From NCBI GenBank assembly GCA_016200005.1, contig JACQFP010000009.1, positions 1-38,469 on the forward strand: a stretch of 38,469 nt of DNA. The letters run 5' to 3'. Every line of letters starts with the position of its first letter. The first letter of the stretch is position 1. The translations under genes and the position numbers were made by a program. This document shows, piece by piece, positions 7,939 to 16,437 of this stretch. The stretch is from Verrucomicrobiota bacterium. Lineage in GTDB: Bacteria; Verrucomicrobiota; Verrucomicrobiia; Limisphaerales; PALSA-1396. Below the pieces are notes generated by a model. It ran no database searches and had not been told where the DNA came from. It saw nothing but the letters and a program-made list of their open reading frames with translations.

Positions 7939-8277
7939 TCACTGACCTGATTGAATCAATCGAACCACCGCGTCGCGAATGGTCGAAAATGTCGCCGATT
8001 TCAATGCGCCGATTTGGCCGGCCACCAAACTCGCGTGCGCCGTGAAGAGTTTGCCCGGTCTCGCAAAGCTGGTGACACGCAACGAACCGTGAGCGAAGTC
8101 GGCAGCGGCGACATGAATCGCGCGCGGGTCGCCGTAGGATTTGCTGGTGATCTGACATAGCAACCAATCGCCGCGACCGGCGTGCGCCAGCACCACAGCG
8201 GGTCGCAGTTTGGACTGGCTCAGGTCTGAAAAGGGGAACTGAACGATCACGACTTGCCCGGCTGCAAGTATGCCCAT
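7939..8277 (-). CDS. PemK/MazF-family toxin (type II toxin-antitoxin)
   Basis: This 112-residue protein fits the PemK/MazF mRNA-interferase fold. It begins with AGQVVIVQFPFSDLSQSKLR, then RPAVVLAH and LLCQITSKSYGDPRAI, as in many PemK-like toxins where PFSD and RPAVVL are hallmarks. These toxins cleave mRNA and are held inactive by the partner protein. The start overlaps the end of the upstream antitoxin gene by 31 bp, so the two are translationally coupled. The pair lies between two copies of the hupE 3' end, suggesting it arrived as a unit. Confidence 0.85.
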   Translation of the reverse strand: MGILAAGQVVIVQFPFSDLSQSKLRPAVVLAHAGRGDWLLCQITSKSYGDPRAIHVAAADFAHGSLRVTSFARPGKLFTAHASLVAGQIGALKSATFSTIRDAVVRLIQSGQ

Positions 8278-8462
8278 GCGGCGTCCTCCTCGGCACGATT
8301 CCAGTCCTCGGCCAACGCCGCCTCGCTCAGCAGCGCGGTTTCGTGAGCGTCCGGCGCTTCTTCGAGAATGGTGACCAGCGCGCGAGTTGGGAAGGCCACG
8401 TGCACCGGTTCAATCAACCTTACCTCACCCGTCGGTTCAATGATCGCCTCGACTGTTTTCAT
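8247..8462 (-). CDS. Antitoxin of the PemK/MazF-type pair
   Basis: This 71-residue acidic protein precedes and overlaps the toxin gene. The N terminus (MKTVEAIIEPTGEVRLIEPV) resembles the short beta-hairpin antitoxins of the AF2212-like/VapB group, and the acidic C-terminal tail (EDWNRAEEDAAWAYL) is the kind of segment that wraps a toxin. Role is assigned mainly from position, size and charge. The N-terminal domain would normally bind the promoter and autoregulate the pair; no operator was identified. Confidence 0.75.
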   Translation of the reverse strand: MKTVEAIIEPTGEVRLIEPVHVAFPTRALVTILEEAPDAHETALLSEAALAEDWNRAEEDAAWAYLQPGKS

Positions 8463-8546
8463 CTTGGTTCACACCATAGCCCGACCACGGGCATCCGCAA
8501 GTGGTAAACCTCGCATCCGGTGCACTCACACCGTAGCTGTTAAACG

Positions 8547-8615
8547 TTGTCCCCTCACCCTTCCCTCTCCCCCTCGGAGGGGGAGAGGGTGGCCGAAGGC
8601 CGGGTGAGGGGACAA
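8547..8615. repeat. Nested palindrome of the CCCTCTCC/GGAGAGGG family
   Basis: A perfect 14-bp outer inverted repeat (TTGTCCCCTCACCC at 8547-8560 and its complement at 8602-8615) encloses a 13-bp-stem hairpin at 8563-8589 and a small GGCC-GAA-GGCC hairpin at 8591-8601. It occupies part of the 224-bp gap between hupE and the antitoxin gene; nothing else is seen there. The architecture, an outer stem with inner hairpins, parallels the 50-bp element in the M19 gene. Confidence 0.85.
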
Positions 8616-8686
8616 TCCAATCGACCGATAATTATCCACGGTTAGGATTACTCCGATCCGACGTGCTTGGCGACTGGTGGTTCTTT

Positions 8687-10096
8687 TTATCTTAACGCAG
8701 CGACCAAATAAAAAATCCCCGCCACGGAGATGGCCGCTGAACCGTAGCGCAACGCGCGCGCGGCGATTTGATTTCGTCCGGTTTCGTCCACTTGTGTCGC
8801 GCGCGCCAGTTTCAAGGCGCAGAAAACCGGCAGCACCACGATCTGGTGTCCCACCTCGACGCCCACGCTGAACGCGACGATGGCCAGTCCGACCGTCAGG
8901 CCCGCCATGCCTTCCATGGCGCTCAACAATCCGCCCGCAAAGCCGAGTCCATGAAACAGACCAAAGAAGAATGCGACGGCGAGCCGCGACCAACCGCGCG
9001 TGCGCTCCGGCCAAAAGACGTTTTGCAGGGCCACAAAGACGATGCTCGCGGCAATCATCGGTTCGACCACGCTCGACGGCAACCGGACGAGATCGAGCAC
9101 GGCCAGCGTCAGGGTGATGGTGTGGGCCAGCGTGAACGCGGTGACGACTTTGACGAGATCCCAAAGTGTCACCGTCGCCAGCACCAGCGCGCCGATGAAC
9201 AGCAGATGATCATAGCCGCTCAAGATATGCATGATCCCGTGGCGCAAATAGTCTTTAATCATGCGCCATTTCTCCAGCCGCGGCGCGCGCGATTGATGGC
9301 CGGCGGTGTCGGCCTTCCAGTCGCAGATGTAGTCGAGCGGCTCTTTGAAGGTGAGCAGCAGTCCTTCGGTGGATTGCCGTTCGTGTTGGCCGATGCGCAC
9401 GACGTAAGTGGCTTCCCATGGATTGCCGGGCGCGTAATTAAATTCGCGGAGCACGTCTTGTTGGATGCGGACTTTTTGCGGCACCGCAGTCGTGGCGAAT
9501 TCAAAATCATAAATCACGCGGTCGGTGGAAGTTTCACCCTCTCCGCTGCGTAGTGGAGGAGAGGGCCGGGGAGAGGAGACGTCATTTTCTGGCTGGCCCT
9601 TCTCGATGAACCTGCCACCGACCGGCCCACCCCTGACCCCTCCCAGGAGGGGATCAATCCCCGGTGCGGTGCTCCCCTCCTGGGAGGGGCGAGGGGTGGG
9701 TTCAGGGGTTCGATTCGCGTAATCTGTTTCTCGGAAGGTCGTGTCACCGAGTTTCCGCGCGCTGCTGCCCGGCTCGATGAGGTTTACGAGACGGCCGGAG
9801 AGAAGCTGACCGTCAGCCGAGACTTTGAAATGTTTGAGCAGATATTGGGCGTGCTTCTTCCACACGTCTGTGAAGGGAACGCCTTTGTCGTCGCCGGTGG
9901 CACCGAGCGCGCTGGAGACAAAAACCTCTTCGGTCGTCACGCGCATGTGGAAGGTGATTTTGTCGGGAAAGATTTCCACCACCAGAGAGTTTTGCGAAAC
10001 GGGATGGGCGAAGGCCGAGTGTTCAGTCACGAGCCATGAAAGCAGGAGGAGAATGACGAATCTTGCAATGACCGATTGACGATGCCCCCTCACCAT
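8687..10096 (-). CDS. HupE/UreJ-family membrane protein with in-frame repeat insertions
   Basis: This 469-residue protein has a signal peptide (VIARFVILLLLSWLV to SAFA) and an extracytoplasmic N-terminal region starting HPVSQNSLVVEIF. The C-terminal HupE/UreJ-type domain has the family start HGIMHILSGYDHLLFI and about six membrane segments including FFFGLFHGLGFAGGLL. HupE/UreJ proteins are linked to nickel or cobalt handling, but this branch is uncharacterised and no metal enzyme is nearby. The ATG at 10096 is chosen because AGGTG lies just upstream; starts at 10189 and 10207 would include a palindromic repeat. Residues about 129-161 and 174-190 are encoded by GC-rich palindromes and are Pro/Gly/Ser-rich, unlike the rest of the protein. 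The 3' end is duplicated at 7820-7867. Confidence 0.85.
   Translation of the reverse strand: MVRGHRQSVIARFVILLLLSWLVTEHSAFAHPVSQNSLVVEIFPDKITFHMRVTTEEVFVSSALGATGDDKGVPFTDVWKKHAQYLLKHFKVSADGQLLSGRLVNLIEPGSSARKLGDTTFRETDYANRTPEPTPRPSQEGSTAPGIDPLLGGVRGGPVGGRFIEKGQPENDVSSPRPSPPLRSGEGETSTDRVIYDFEFATTAVPQKVRIQQDVLREFNYAPGNPWEATYVVRIGQHERQSTEGLLLTFKEPLDYICDWKADTAGHQSRAPRLEKWRMIKDYLRHGIMHILSGYDHLLFIGALVLATVTLWDLVKVVTAFTLAHTITLTLAVLDLVRLPSSVVEPMIAASIVFVALQNVFWPERTRGWSRLAVAFFFGLFHGLGFAGGLLSAMEGMAGLTVGLAIVAFSVGVEVGHQIVVLPVFCALKLARATQVDETGRNQIAARALRYGSAAISVAGIFYLVAALR
9531..9580. repeat. CCCTCTCC-type palindrome inside hupE
   Basis: CCCTCTCC (9537-9544) pairs with GGAGAGGG (9558-9565). The left flank GTTTCACCCTCTCC recurs inverted at 10139-10152, just upstream of hupE. 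Within hupE it is read as SSPRPSPPLRSGEGETS without a stop or frame change. Confidence 0.75.
9626..9700. repeat. CCCACCCC...GGGGTGGG nested palindrome inside hupE
   Basis: The outer arms CCCACCCC and GGGGTGGG enclose two hairpins, CCCCTCC-CA-GGAGGGG (9637-9652) and CCCCTCC-TG-GGAGGGG (9674-9689). The left half matches the intergenic copy at 18104-18168 almost base for base. In the hupE frame it reads as a Pro/Gly-rich segment including PRPSQEGSTAPGIDPLLGG. Confidence 0.85.
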
Positions 10097-10118
10097 GCAC
10101 CTGCTGCCAACCCACCCA

Positions 10119-10152
10119 CCCCTTTCCCCATCCGAGGAGGAGAGGGTGAAAC
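10119..10152. repeat. Degenerate CCCTCTCC-type palindrome upstream of hupE
   Basis: An imperfect inverted repeat in the 134-bp gap between hupE and the small membrane-protein gene. Its right part GGAGAGGGTGAAAC is the exact complement of 9531-9544. It would be translated if hupE began at 10189 or 10207, which argues for the later start. Confidence 0.5.
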
Positions 10153-10230
10153 CGGCGTCCACGCAAAGTTGAAGGATTATCCGCTTCATCAATGAACGTG
10201 AAATCAAATTGCCCTTACAACTTTACCTCT

Positions 10231-10593
10231 TCAAGCAGCGACATCATTTCGTTTTCGCCAGCGGTTGAGTCGCCAGAAAAAGATGCCGAAAAAAATCGCG
10301 CCGCAACCATTGACGCCGACGGTGTAGCCGAGTTTGTAAGTAAGGCCGGTGTTGTCCTGCGCGTAAATCGGCACATCGACCCCGACGAGCAGATTGGGAA
10401 GGGCGAGGGGCATCATTGCCCCTTGAACGATCCCTTGAACCAAGCCGGCGGGGTGGGTGCTTTCGTTGATCGCCACCGAAACGCGTTTCAGTGTCCAGCC
10501 GATCGCTGCCGCCAGGAGCAAGGCCAGGATCAGCCGCGGCAGAAATCGCTTCCCCCAACGCGGCGCGGCGACTTTGGCTTGTGTGTCCGACAT
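10231..10593 (-). CDS. Small inner-membrane protein, unknown function
   Basis: This 120-residue protein starts MSDTQAKVAAPRWGKR and has two predicted membrane segments: LPRLILALLLAAAIGWTL near residues 18-35 and VNGCGAIFFGIFFW near the C terminus. Basic residues at both ends suggest the termini lie in the cytoplasm. I do not recognise a family. The ATG at 10593 is preferred because upstream sequence is antisense to the methyltransferase gene, which diverges from it with a 20-bp gap, so any promoter would overlap the neighbour. It is separated from hupE by 134 bp on the same strand. Confidence 0.6.
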   Translation of the reverse strand: MSDTQAKVAAPRWGKRFLPRLILALLLAAAIGWTLKRVSVAINESTHPAGLVQGIVQGAMMPLALPNLLVGVDVPIYAQDNTGLTYKLGYTVGVNGCGAIFFGIFFWRLNRWRKRNDVAA

Positions 10594-10613
10594 GGTTTCC
10601 GTAGAGCAAGAGC

Positions 10614-11303
10614 ATGTTTTTGAGCCAGCGCGCCATGCAAGCAGAATATTCTGATGCCGCGGATCGTTCGGCTGCCGAAGTGGCGGATGGGTATCGCCAA
10701 CTGGCGCGGGCGAACCGGGTTTTTCGTTTCGCACATCCATTCGAATATCTGCTGCCGCGATTGCTGGGCAAGGAACGTTGCCGGTCTCTCGCCTTGTTGG
10801 ACCTGGGCGCGGGCGATGGTTCGATGGGAAATCAACTTGCGCGTTGGGCAGCACGACAGGGATGGGACTGGCGCTTCACCAACCTGGACACCAATGGCCA
10901 CGCTCTGCGTCTGAATTCGCCGCGGCGCAATGTCGCTGGCTCGGTGCTGGCGCTGCCGTTTCGCGATGCGAGCTTCGACGTGGTGATGGCGTCGCAAATG
11001 ACGCATCACTTGGCTGGCGAGGCAGAAGTCGTCACGCATTTTCGCGAAGCGTGGCGCGTGACGCGCACAGCGCTGGTCTTGAGCGATCTGCACCGCAATG
11101 CAGGTTTGTATGCGCTGGTCTGTTTCTGGGTTTTTGCGCTGGGCTTGTCGCCCCGGGTCCGCAGCGATGGGATGCTTTCCGTGCGCCGGGGATTTCGCGT
11201 TGCAGAATGGCGAAGTTTCGCGCAGCAAGCCGGGATTCCGCAGGCCAGCACGTGGCTCTATCTCGGCATGCGCATCATGCTGCACGCGCGGAAGGCGGCG
11301 TGA
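10614..11303 (+). CDS. Class I SAM-dependent methyltransferase
   Basis: This 229-residue protein has a Rossmann-type methyltransferase domain. Motif I is ALLDLGAGDGSM (about residues 60-71), followed by NLDTNGHAL (the SAM ribose-binding acidic position), VLALPFRDASFDVVMASQMTHHL (motifs II and III region) and EAWRVTRTALVLSDLHR. This pattern is shared by small-molecule and lipid methyltransferases; the substrate is unknown. It ends 2 bp from the end of the convergent glycosyltransferase gene, so no terminator fits between them. Related gene pairs occur in lipid or envelope-glycan pathways, but that link here is inference. A start at 10635 is possible; the first ATG is kept. Confidence 0.82.
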   Translation: MFLSQRAMQAEYSDAADRSAAEVADGYRQLARANRVFRFAHPFEYLLPRLLGKERCRSLALLDLGAGDGSMGNQLARWAARQGWDWRFTNLDTNGHALRLNSPRRNVAGSVLALPFRDASFDVVMASQMTHHLAGEAEVVTHFREAWRVTRTALVLSDLHRNAGLYALVCFWVFALGLSPRVRSDGMLSVRRGFRVAEWRSFAQQAGIPQASTWLYLGMRIMLHARKAA

Positions 11304-11305
11304 TT

Positions 11306-12004
11306 TCAGTTCCCCGATTTCAATTCTGAAGCATTGCGACGCATCCGCCACCACCAGCGAAACCAGCGGCGGGTGTCCTGCAACGGACGGATTTTGCTCT
11401 TCTCATCCTGATAAATCACCTTGATGGGAATGAAATGAACGCGATGACCGGCGGCGGCGAAGGCGAGCAGAATCTCGGACTCGATTTCGAAATGAGTCGT
11501 GTCGAGCTGGAGCGTGGACCAGACATCGAGTCGCATCAGGCGGAAGCCGCATTGCGTGTCGGGCAAAGGTTGGCCCGCCATTCTTGAGAGACGCCGGCTC
11601 ATCCAGCGATTGACCTGTCGGCGCAGCCACGGCATGTGCAGGGGATTGTTCATGCGATTGCCAACGACCAGCGCGGCGTTCTCTTTTTCCGCCAGTGCCA
11701 ACATGCCCGGTATGTCGTCCGGCGAATGTTGACCATCGCCATCCATCGTCAACGCCCATTTAAATCCGCGCTCGAATGCGCGTCGCCAACCGGCGTTCAG
11801 GGCGGCGCCTTTGCCGGATGTTCCTGGCAGACGTATGACTTGCGCCCCCGCGCGTTCGGCCAAGTCCGCCGTCGGATCGCTTGATCCGTCATCGACAACG
11901 ATCACGTTGGGAAGAGATCGGCGCACGGTGGCGACGAGCGATTCGATTGCCCCGGCCTCGTTCAAGCAGGGGATGACGACCACGCATTCAGCCGCCCAAT
12001 TCAT
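11306..12004 (-). CDS. Family 2 glycosyltransferase (polyprenyl-phosphate type)
   Basis: This 232-residue GT-A glycosyltransferase resembles dolichol- or undecaprenyl-phosphate sugar transferases. It starts with VVVIPCLNEAGAIESLV, then VIVVDDGSSDPT and the GTSGKGAALNAGW loop. The DxD-type motif is TMDGDGQHSPDDI (D88-G-D90), and DTQCGFRLM and HFEIESEILL follow, both typical of the group. It lacks C-terminal membrane helices. It probably loads a sugar onto a lipid carrier at the inner membrane for cell-envelope glycan synthesis. The gene converges on the methyltransferase gene with 2 bp between stops. Confidence 0.88.
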   Translation of the reverse strand: MNWAAECVVVIPCLNEAGAIESLVATVRRSLPNVIVVDDGSSDPTADLAERAGAQVIRLPGTSGKGAALNAGWRRAFERGFKWALTMDGDGQHSPDDIPGMLALAEKENAALVVGNRMNNPLHMPWLRRQVNRWMSRRLSRMAGQPLPDTQCGFRLMRLDVWSTLQLDTTHFEIESEILLAFAAAGHRVHFIPIKVIYQDEKSKIRPLQDTRRWFRWWWRMRRNASELKSGN

Positions 12005-12694
12005 CCGCTAAAGCTAGGGAAGGAGAAGCGAGTGTCCAGCGATTTTCCGGGAGGAGCAGGCCGGGAAAGATCCGACCGAGCGCTGATTGGGATGCGACGT
12101 TGGGAATTGTCCTCGTCTCCATCCGCCAAACAAAGTTGTCGTGGTGCCGCAAGACCGGAATAATGACACCGACCGACAGGTAATTGTGCTGTTCCCTTCG
12201 ATGTGGCACAGCGAATGACTTCGCTTCGGTGGAGGATAGTGCTCTGCGGGGACGCAACCTGAGCGCCGCCGGCAGCCTGGCATACGGCAGGTCGGGCCGC
12301 ATCGGCGGCTCCGGCACGCCCCTGCCGGAGCCAGCGCAAAGCGAAAAAACCAATTCCGCACCAGCCTTGATTCCGAAAGTTTCCGCGACTCGCAGGAATT
12401 CCGGTTTTGAAAACTACACGACATCTGTCAAATGGTTTCCCGCGCAGTCCTCCAAAAACCAGAAAAAGCGTGAATAGAGAACCGTCATGACAAAAGGAGC
12501 AGAGAGATTTCGCTTCCAACAACCTGGTGGCATTGGGTCGATTGAAGCAGAACGCTGATAGCCTTAACAGGTTGTCGTGACAGCCGGTTTGGAAGGCAAT
12601 CCCAATCAGCGCGATGGCATTTTGATTGGACCAGTTGATTTGAGCATTGCTCCGAAGCAACCGTGCCGTCAAATCAGGACGCTACCGTAAATTT
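12005..12694. other. 690-bp gap without a convincing gene
   Basis: Open frames exist on both strands, up to about 220 codons on the minus strand, but they lack recognisable motifs and have erratic composition. The only clear structure is a hairpin at 12307-12332, GGCTCCGGCA-CGCCCC-TGCCGGAGCC, with a 10-bp perfect stem and no U-tract on either side. The gap separates the glycosyltransferase from the pyrophosphatase gene and may hold a decayed gene. Confidence 0.6.
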
Positions 12695-15187
12695 CTAACC
12701 CGTGTGCGGCAGGACCAGGGTGCCGTCCGTCCCCGCGGTATCTTCTTCCGGAATCCGCATGGCGTAAAACGAGCGGTAGACAAAGATCAGCGCCACGAGG
12801 AAGAAGAACGCCCCGATGGCGTGCTTGATCGATTTCTGCGCTTCCGGTATGGTCACGGCAATTTCCACGGCCAGCAAACCGAAGAGCGTCGTGAATTTGA
12901 TCACCGGGTTCATCGCCACGGATGAAGTGTCCTTGAAGGGATCGCCCACGGTGTCGCCGACAACGGTGGCGGCGTGCAACTCAGTGCCTTTCTGGCGGAG
13001 GTCCACTTCCACGATCTTCTTGGCGTTGTCCCACGCGCCGCCGGCATTGGCCATGAAAATGGCCTGGAACAATCCGAAGAACGCAATGCCGATCAGGTAG
13101 CCAATGAAGAAATAAGGGTTGAAGAACGGCAGCGCGAGCGCGAAGCAAAACACGACGATGAAAATATTCCACATGCCTTTCTGCGCATAGACGGTGCAGA
13201 TGCGCACGACTTCCTTGCTGTCCTTTTCCGACGCGGTGCGGGCGGAAAGATTCATGTTCTCCTTGATGTAAACCACCGCGCGATACGCGCCGGTCACCAC
13301 CGCCTGGGTGGAGGCGCCAGTGAACCAATAAATCACCGAGCCGCCCATGATGAGACCGAGAATAATCTCCGGCTGCACGATGCTCAGCTTGGCGATCACG
13401 CCGCCAAACATGTTTTCGAGCAGGATGATGATGCCGAACACCATCGTGGTCGCGCCCACGACCGCGGTGCCGATGAGCACCGGCTTGGCGGTCGCCTTGA
13501 ACGTGTTGCCCGAGCCGTCGCCTTTCTCTAATTGATACTTGGCATTCTCAAAGTCCGCATCGAAACCAAAGTCCCGCTTGATTTCCTCCTTGATGCCTTT
13601 ATGCGATTCAATCTGGCTCAATTCATAGACCGATTGCGCGTTGTCCGTGACCGGACCGTAGCTGTCCACGGCAATCGTCACCGGCCCCATGCCGAGGAAG
13701 CCGAACGCCACCAGACCAAACGCAAAAATCGGCGCGGCGAACAGAAACTTCGCCGGCATGAGCGCAAGCAGCGCGGGGTTCTGTGAAAAATAATACGACG
13801 TGGCCATGAGCACCATGATGCAAAGGCCCATCCAGAAGGCGGAAAAATTGCCCGCAACGAAGCCCGACAGGATGTTCAACGACGCGCCGCCGTGTTTGGA
13901 GCAGTTGGTCACCTCGCGGACGTGACGCGAAGTGGTGCTGACGAACACCTTCGTGAATTCCGGAATCAACGCGCCCGCCACCGTGCCGCAACTAATGATG
14001 ATCGACAGCACCCACCAGAGATCGGGTTGCGCCAGGCCCGCGGTATCTTTGAAATCGCCCAGCAACAGCTTGCTCGCGATGAACGTGATGGCGATGGACA
14101 CCGCCGAAGTGATCCAGACCAGGTGGGTCAATGGCGCTTCAAAATCAAAATCTTTTTTGCCGCCGAACATCGCCTTGCTTAATGCTTCGTTGGCGAAATA
14201 GGAAACCAGCGAAGTCACGATCATCAACGCGCGCATGACGAACAGCCAGATGATGAGCGTTGCGACGATGGCCGGGGTGGCCGCCAGCGCAAGCGCGAGG
14301 AACGCGATCAGCGCCACGCCGGTCACGCCATAAGTTTCAAAGCCATCCGCCGTCGGTCCGACCGAGTCGCCGGCGTTGTCCCCGGTGCAATCCGCGATGA
14401 CACCGGGATTCTTTGGATCGTCTTCCGGCAGTTTAAAAACGATTTTCATCAAGTCGCTGCCGATGTCGGCAATCTTCGTGAAGATGCCGCCGCAGATGCG
14501 AAGCACCGACGCGCCGAGTGATTCGCCGATGGCAAACCCGATGAAGCACGGGCCGACCAGATCGCGGGGCAGGAAGACGAGAATGCAAATCATGAAGAAC
14601 AGTTCCACCGCGACAAGCAACAAACCGACGCTCATGCCAGAGCGGAGCGGGATGCCGAGCGTGGCGAGCGGGTTGCCTTTGAGCGCGGAGAATGCGGTGC
14701 GGGAATTGGAGACGGTGTTGATGCGGATACCGAACCACGCGACGCCGTAAGAACCGAGGATGCCCAAAATGGAGGCGAGAAGAATGACCACCACGTGACC
14801 CATCGAATTTCCCTGGAGGACCTTGAAGTAGTAAATCATGCAGGCCGCGATCAACACCCAAAGGATGGCGAGGAATTTGCCCTGCGTGAACAGGTAGGTT
14901 TTGCACGTCTCCCAGATGGTGTGGGACACCTTGGACATGGACTCATGGACCGGCAGCGCCTTGGTCTGTTTGTATTGCACGAGACCAAAGATGGCCCCGA
15001 CAAAACAGATGAGGATGCCCAGATACATCAGCGCCTCGCCGCTCACGCCGCCCAGTCCGTCGAATCTGACCTGTTTCAGGTCGGGAATATGAATGTCCGC
15101 TTCACCGGCAAAAGCGCCGGAGGCAACGCCTAGAAGAATAACAATGGGCATCAAAACGCCCCAAATTCTTGATTTGTTTTTAATCAT
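12695..15187 (-). CDS. hppA: Membrane-bound ion-translocating pyrophosphatase, divergent type
   Basis: This 830-residue protein has about 16 membrane segments and couples PPi hydrolysis to ion pumping. PPi/Mg-binding acidic clusters are present: ADIGSDL (D241, D245), PEDDPKNP and IADCTGDNAGD (D266-D274), VDSYGPVTDNAQS (D508, D515) and the C-terminal WDNAKK and GDTVGDPFKDT. The canonical DVGADLVGKVE signature is altered to DIGSDLMKIVF, and CTGDNAGDSVGPTADGFE replaces NVGDNVGDCAGMAADLFE. K564 in GNTFKA occupies the position that marks K+-independent enzymes. These traits suggest the divergent, Na+-regulated H+-PPase group described from Chlorobium limicola rather than the canonical groups. The N terminus is a signal-like hydrophobic segment. 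The gene stands alone. Confidence 0.93.
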   Translation of the reverse strand: MIKNKSRIWGVLMPIVILLGVASGAFAGEADIHIPDLKQVRFDGLGGVSGEALMYLGILICFVGAIFGLVQYKQTKALPVHESMSKVSHTIWETCKTYLFTQGKFLAILWVLIAACMIYYFKVLQGNSMGHVVVILLASILGILGSYGVAWFGIRINTVSNSRTAFSALKGNPLATLGIPLRSGMSVGLLLVAVELFFMICILVFLPRDLVGPCFIGFAIGESLGASVLRICGGIFTKIADIGSDLMKIVFKLPEDDPKNPGVIADCTGDNAGDSVGPTADGFETYGVTGVALIAFLALALAATPAIVATLIIWLFVMRALMIVTSLVSYFANEALSKAMFGGKKDFDFEAPLTHLVWITSAVSIAITFIASKLLLGDFKDTAGLAQPDLWWVLSIIISCGTVAGALIPEFTKVFVSTTSRHVREVTNCSKHGGASLNILSGFVAGNFSAFWMGLCIMVLMATSYYFSQNPALLALMPAKFLFAAPIFAFGLVAFGFLGMGPVTIAVDSYGPVTDNAQSVYELSQIESHKGIKEEIKRDFGFDADFENAKYQLEKGDGSGNTFKATAKPVLIGTAVVGATTMVFGIIILLENMFGGVIAKLSIVQPEIILGLIMGGSVIYWFTGASTQAVVTGAYRAVVYIKENMNLSARTASEKDSKEVVRICTVYAQKGMWNIFIVVFCFALALPFFNPYFFIGYLIGIAFFGLFQAIFMANAGGAWDNAKKIVEVDLRQKGTELHAATVVGDTVGDPFKDTSSVAMNPVIKFTTLFGLLAVEIAVTIPEAQKSIKHAIGAFFFLVALIFVYRSFYAMRIPEEDTAGTDGTLVLPHTG

Positions 15188-15297
15188 AAATTTTAACAGG
15201 CGGGGACTATGGCAAAAGGCACTGGCCGAATGCCAACAAAATTTTCAGCTTTTCACGCCTTTGAGGCCGGGATTACTTCGTGATAAAAAGCCTCGAT

Positions 15298-16167
15298 TTA
15301 GGGCACTCCCGGCAAGCTGATGCTGGTGGTGGGGATGGTAGTCCGCTCACGCAACCAGACCACATCGATGTTCTTGGGGGACGGATCGTTGTGAGCGTGG
15401 TAGTCGGGGGAGAAGGCCCTGACAGTGCGGGCGTCCCGCCATCGGTGCGCCTCGGCATGGCCATCTGAAAATGAAACCACTCCGCTTCGGTTGTGATGGC
15501 CGGCAGGGAAGTTGAAGAATCGATCCAAGCGCTCATCCATGTAGATTCCGAAATACGGCCAGCAAATGCTGTCAGGATGAACATCCTGAAACAGGAACAC
15601 ACCACCGGGCCTCGGCAGGACGACCTCGGAATTCTTTTTGAAGATCTTATAGGCGGTTGACATTCGCTCATCAAACGGGCCTTCCCAACCCACGTAGGCG
15701 TTCAACGAATAACTGCGGAGCTTCGGGTAATTGCGGCCGCCGACTTTGACCGTCGGGCGGTCGCCGGCGCAACGGTACACATTGACCGCTTTCAGGTAGG
15801 GGGCGAACAGCGCATAGCTGGGGCTTAACAGCAGATTGACGTTTGTGTTGTCCGGCGCGTAATAGAACGCTCCCTGCACCCAGGACTTAAATGCCGGACT
15901 GTTGCCATTGGGCGGCCGGCCATTCGCCACCACCCGATCGTTGTTGTCTCCGGCATAAATGATCCACGTCAACGCCAGTTGCCGCTGATTATTCATGCAG
16001 GGAATCCGCTTGGCTTGCACCTTGGCTTTCGCCAACGCGGGCAACAACAAGCCGGCAAGAATCGCAATGATGGAGATCACCACCAGCAGTTCAATCAACG
16101 TGAACGCCGCATGGCCTCCTTGTCGTTCCGGTCGCTCATCCCGGCTGCTCGCGGCGGGCGTTTGCAT
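15298..16167 (-). CDS. Pseudopilin-like protein with H-X9-DG motif
   Basis: This 289-residue protein has a class III prepilin signal, [20 protein letters not shown], followed by [28 protein letters not shown]. Prepilin peptidase should cleave before the Phe, although Ala replaces the usual Gly at the preceding position. Near the C terminus H225 is followed after nine residues by D235-G236 ([11 protein letters not shown]), the H-X9-DG hallmark of the large pseudopilin families of Planctomycetota and Verrucomicrobiota. These are surface or periplasmic proteins of unclear role, often present in tens of copies per genome. The ATG at 16167 (MQTPAASS) gives the usual short leader; 16209 is an alternative. 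No secretion genes lie nearby. Confidence 0.88.
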   Translation of the reverse strand: MQTPAASSRDERPERQGGHAAFTLIELLVVISIIAILAGLLLPALAKAKVQAKRIPCMNNQRQLALTWIIYAGDNNDRVVANGRPPNGNSPAFKSWVQGAFYYAPDNTNVNLLLSPSYALFAPYLKAVNVYRCAGDRPTVKVGGRNYPKLRSYSLNAYVGWEGPFDERMSTAYKIFKKNSEVVLPRPGGVFLFQDVHPDSICWPYFGIYMDERLDRFFNFPAGHHNRSGVVSFSDGHAEAHRWRDARTVRAFSPDYHAHNDPSPKNIDVVWLRERTTIPTTSISLPGVP

Positions 16168-16306
16168 AATCAATTCATTCGCGGAGACTCTGGTGGATCG
16201 ATAACGCATTAACTGCCGTACCGTTGAATGATTCAAGGAAAAATGCAAACGCTCTCACTGCTGCTCGTCTTCATTCGAACGCGATACGGCAGCCACGGGT
16301 CATTTT

Positions 16307-16380
16307 GTTTGGAGTTCCGCCTTCAGGCGGTCTGGTTGGGTGTTAAAACCCCGGAACCGCCTGAAGGCGGAACTCCAAAC
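16307..16380. repeat. 74-bp inverted repeat with TTTGGAGTTC feet and CCGCCTTCAGGCGG hairpins
   Basis: The first 24 bp (16307-16330) and last 24 bp (16357-16380) are exact reverse complements, and each arm itself contains a hairpin (CCGCCT-TC-AGGCGG). The foot TTTGGAGTTC is shared with the elements at 1556-1605 and 5676-5743. It lies in the 5' region of the ThuA-like gene, 57 bp before its start codon. Confidence 0.9.
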
Positions 16381-16437
16381 GGCGGCAGTGCCCGACCCGC
16401 GCCTTTGCAGCGTGGCTGCATTTTGCTTGTCGGAGCA

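Noticed and set aside
10097-10207. Extended start of HupE at 10207 or 10189
   Set aside because: It would place repeat-derived sequence before the signal peptide; the ATG at 10096 has a ribosome-binding site and an immediate signal peptide.
12001-12672. A 223-codon open frame on the minus strand
   Set aside because: No motif, irregular composition and overlap with other equally weak frames; treated as an empty gap.
16228-16437. Extended start of the ThuA-like gene at 16228
   Set aside because: It would translate the palindrome at 16307-16380 ahead of the signal peptide; the start at 16438 has GGAG upstream.
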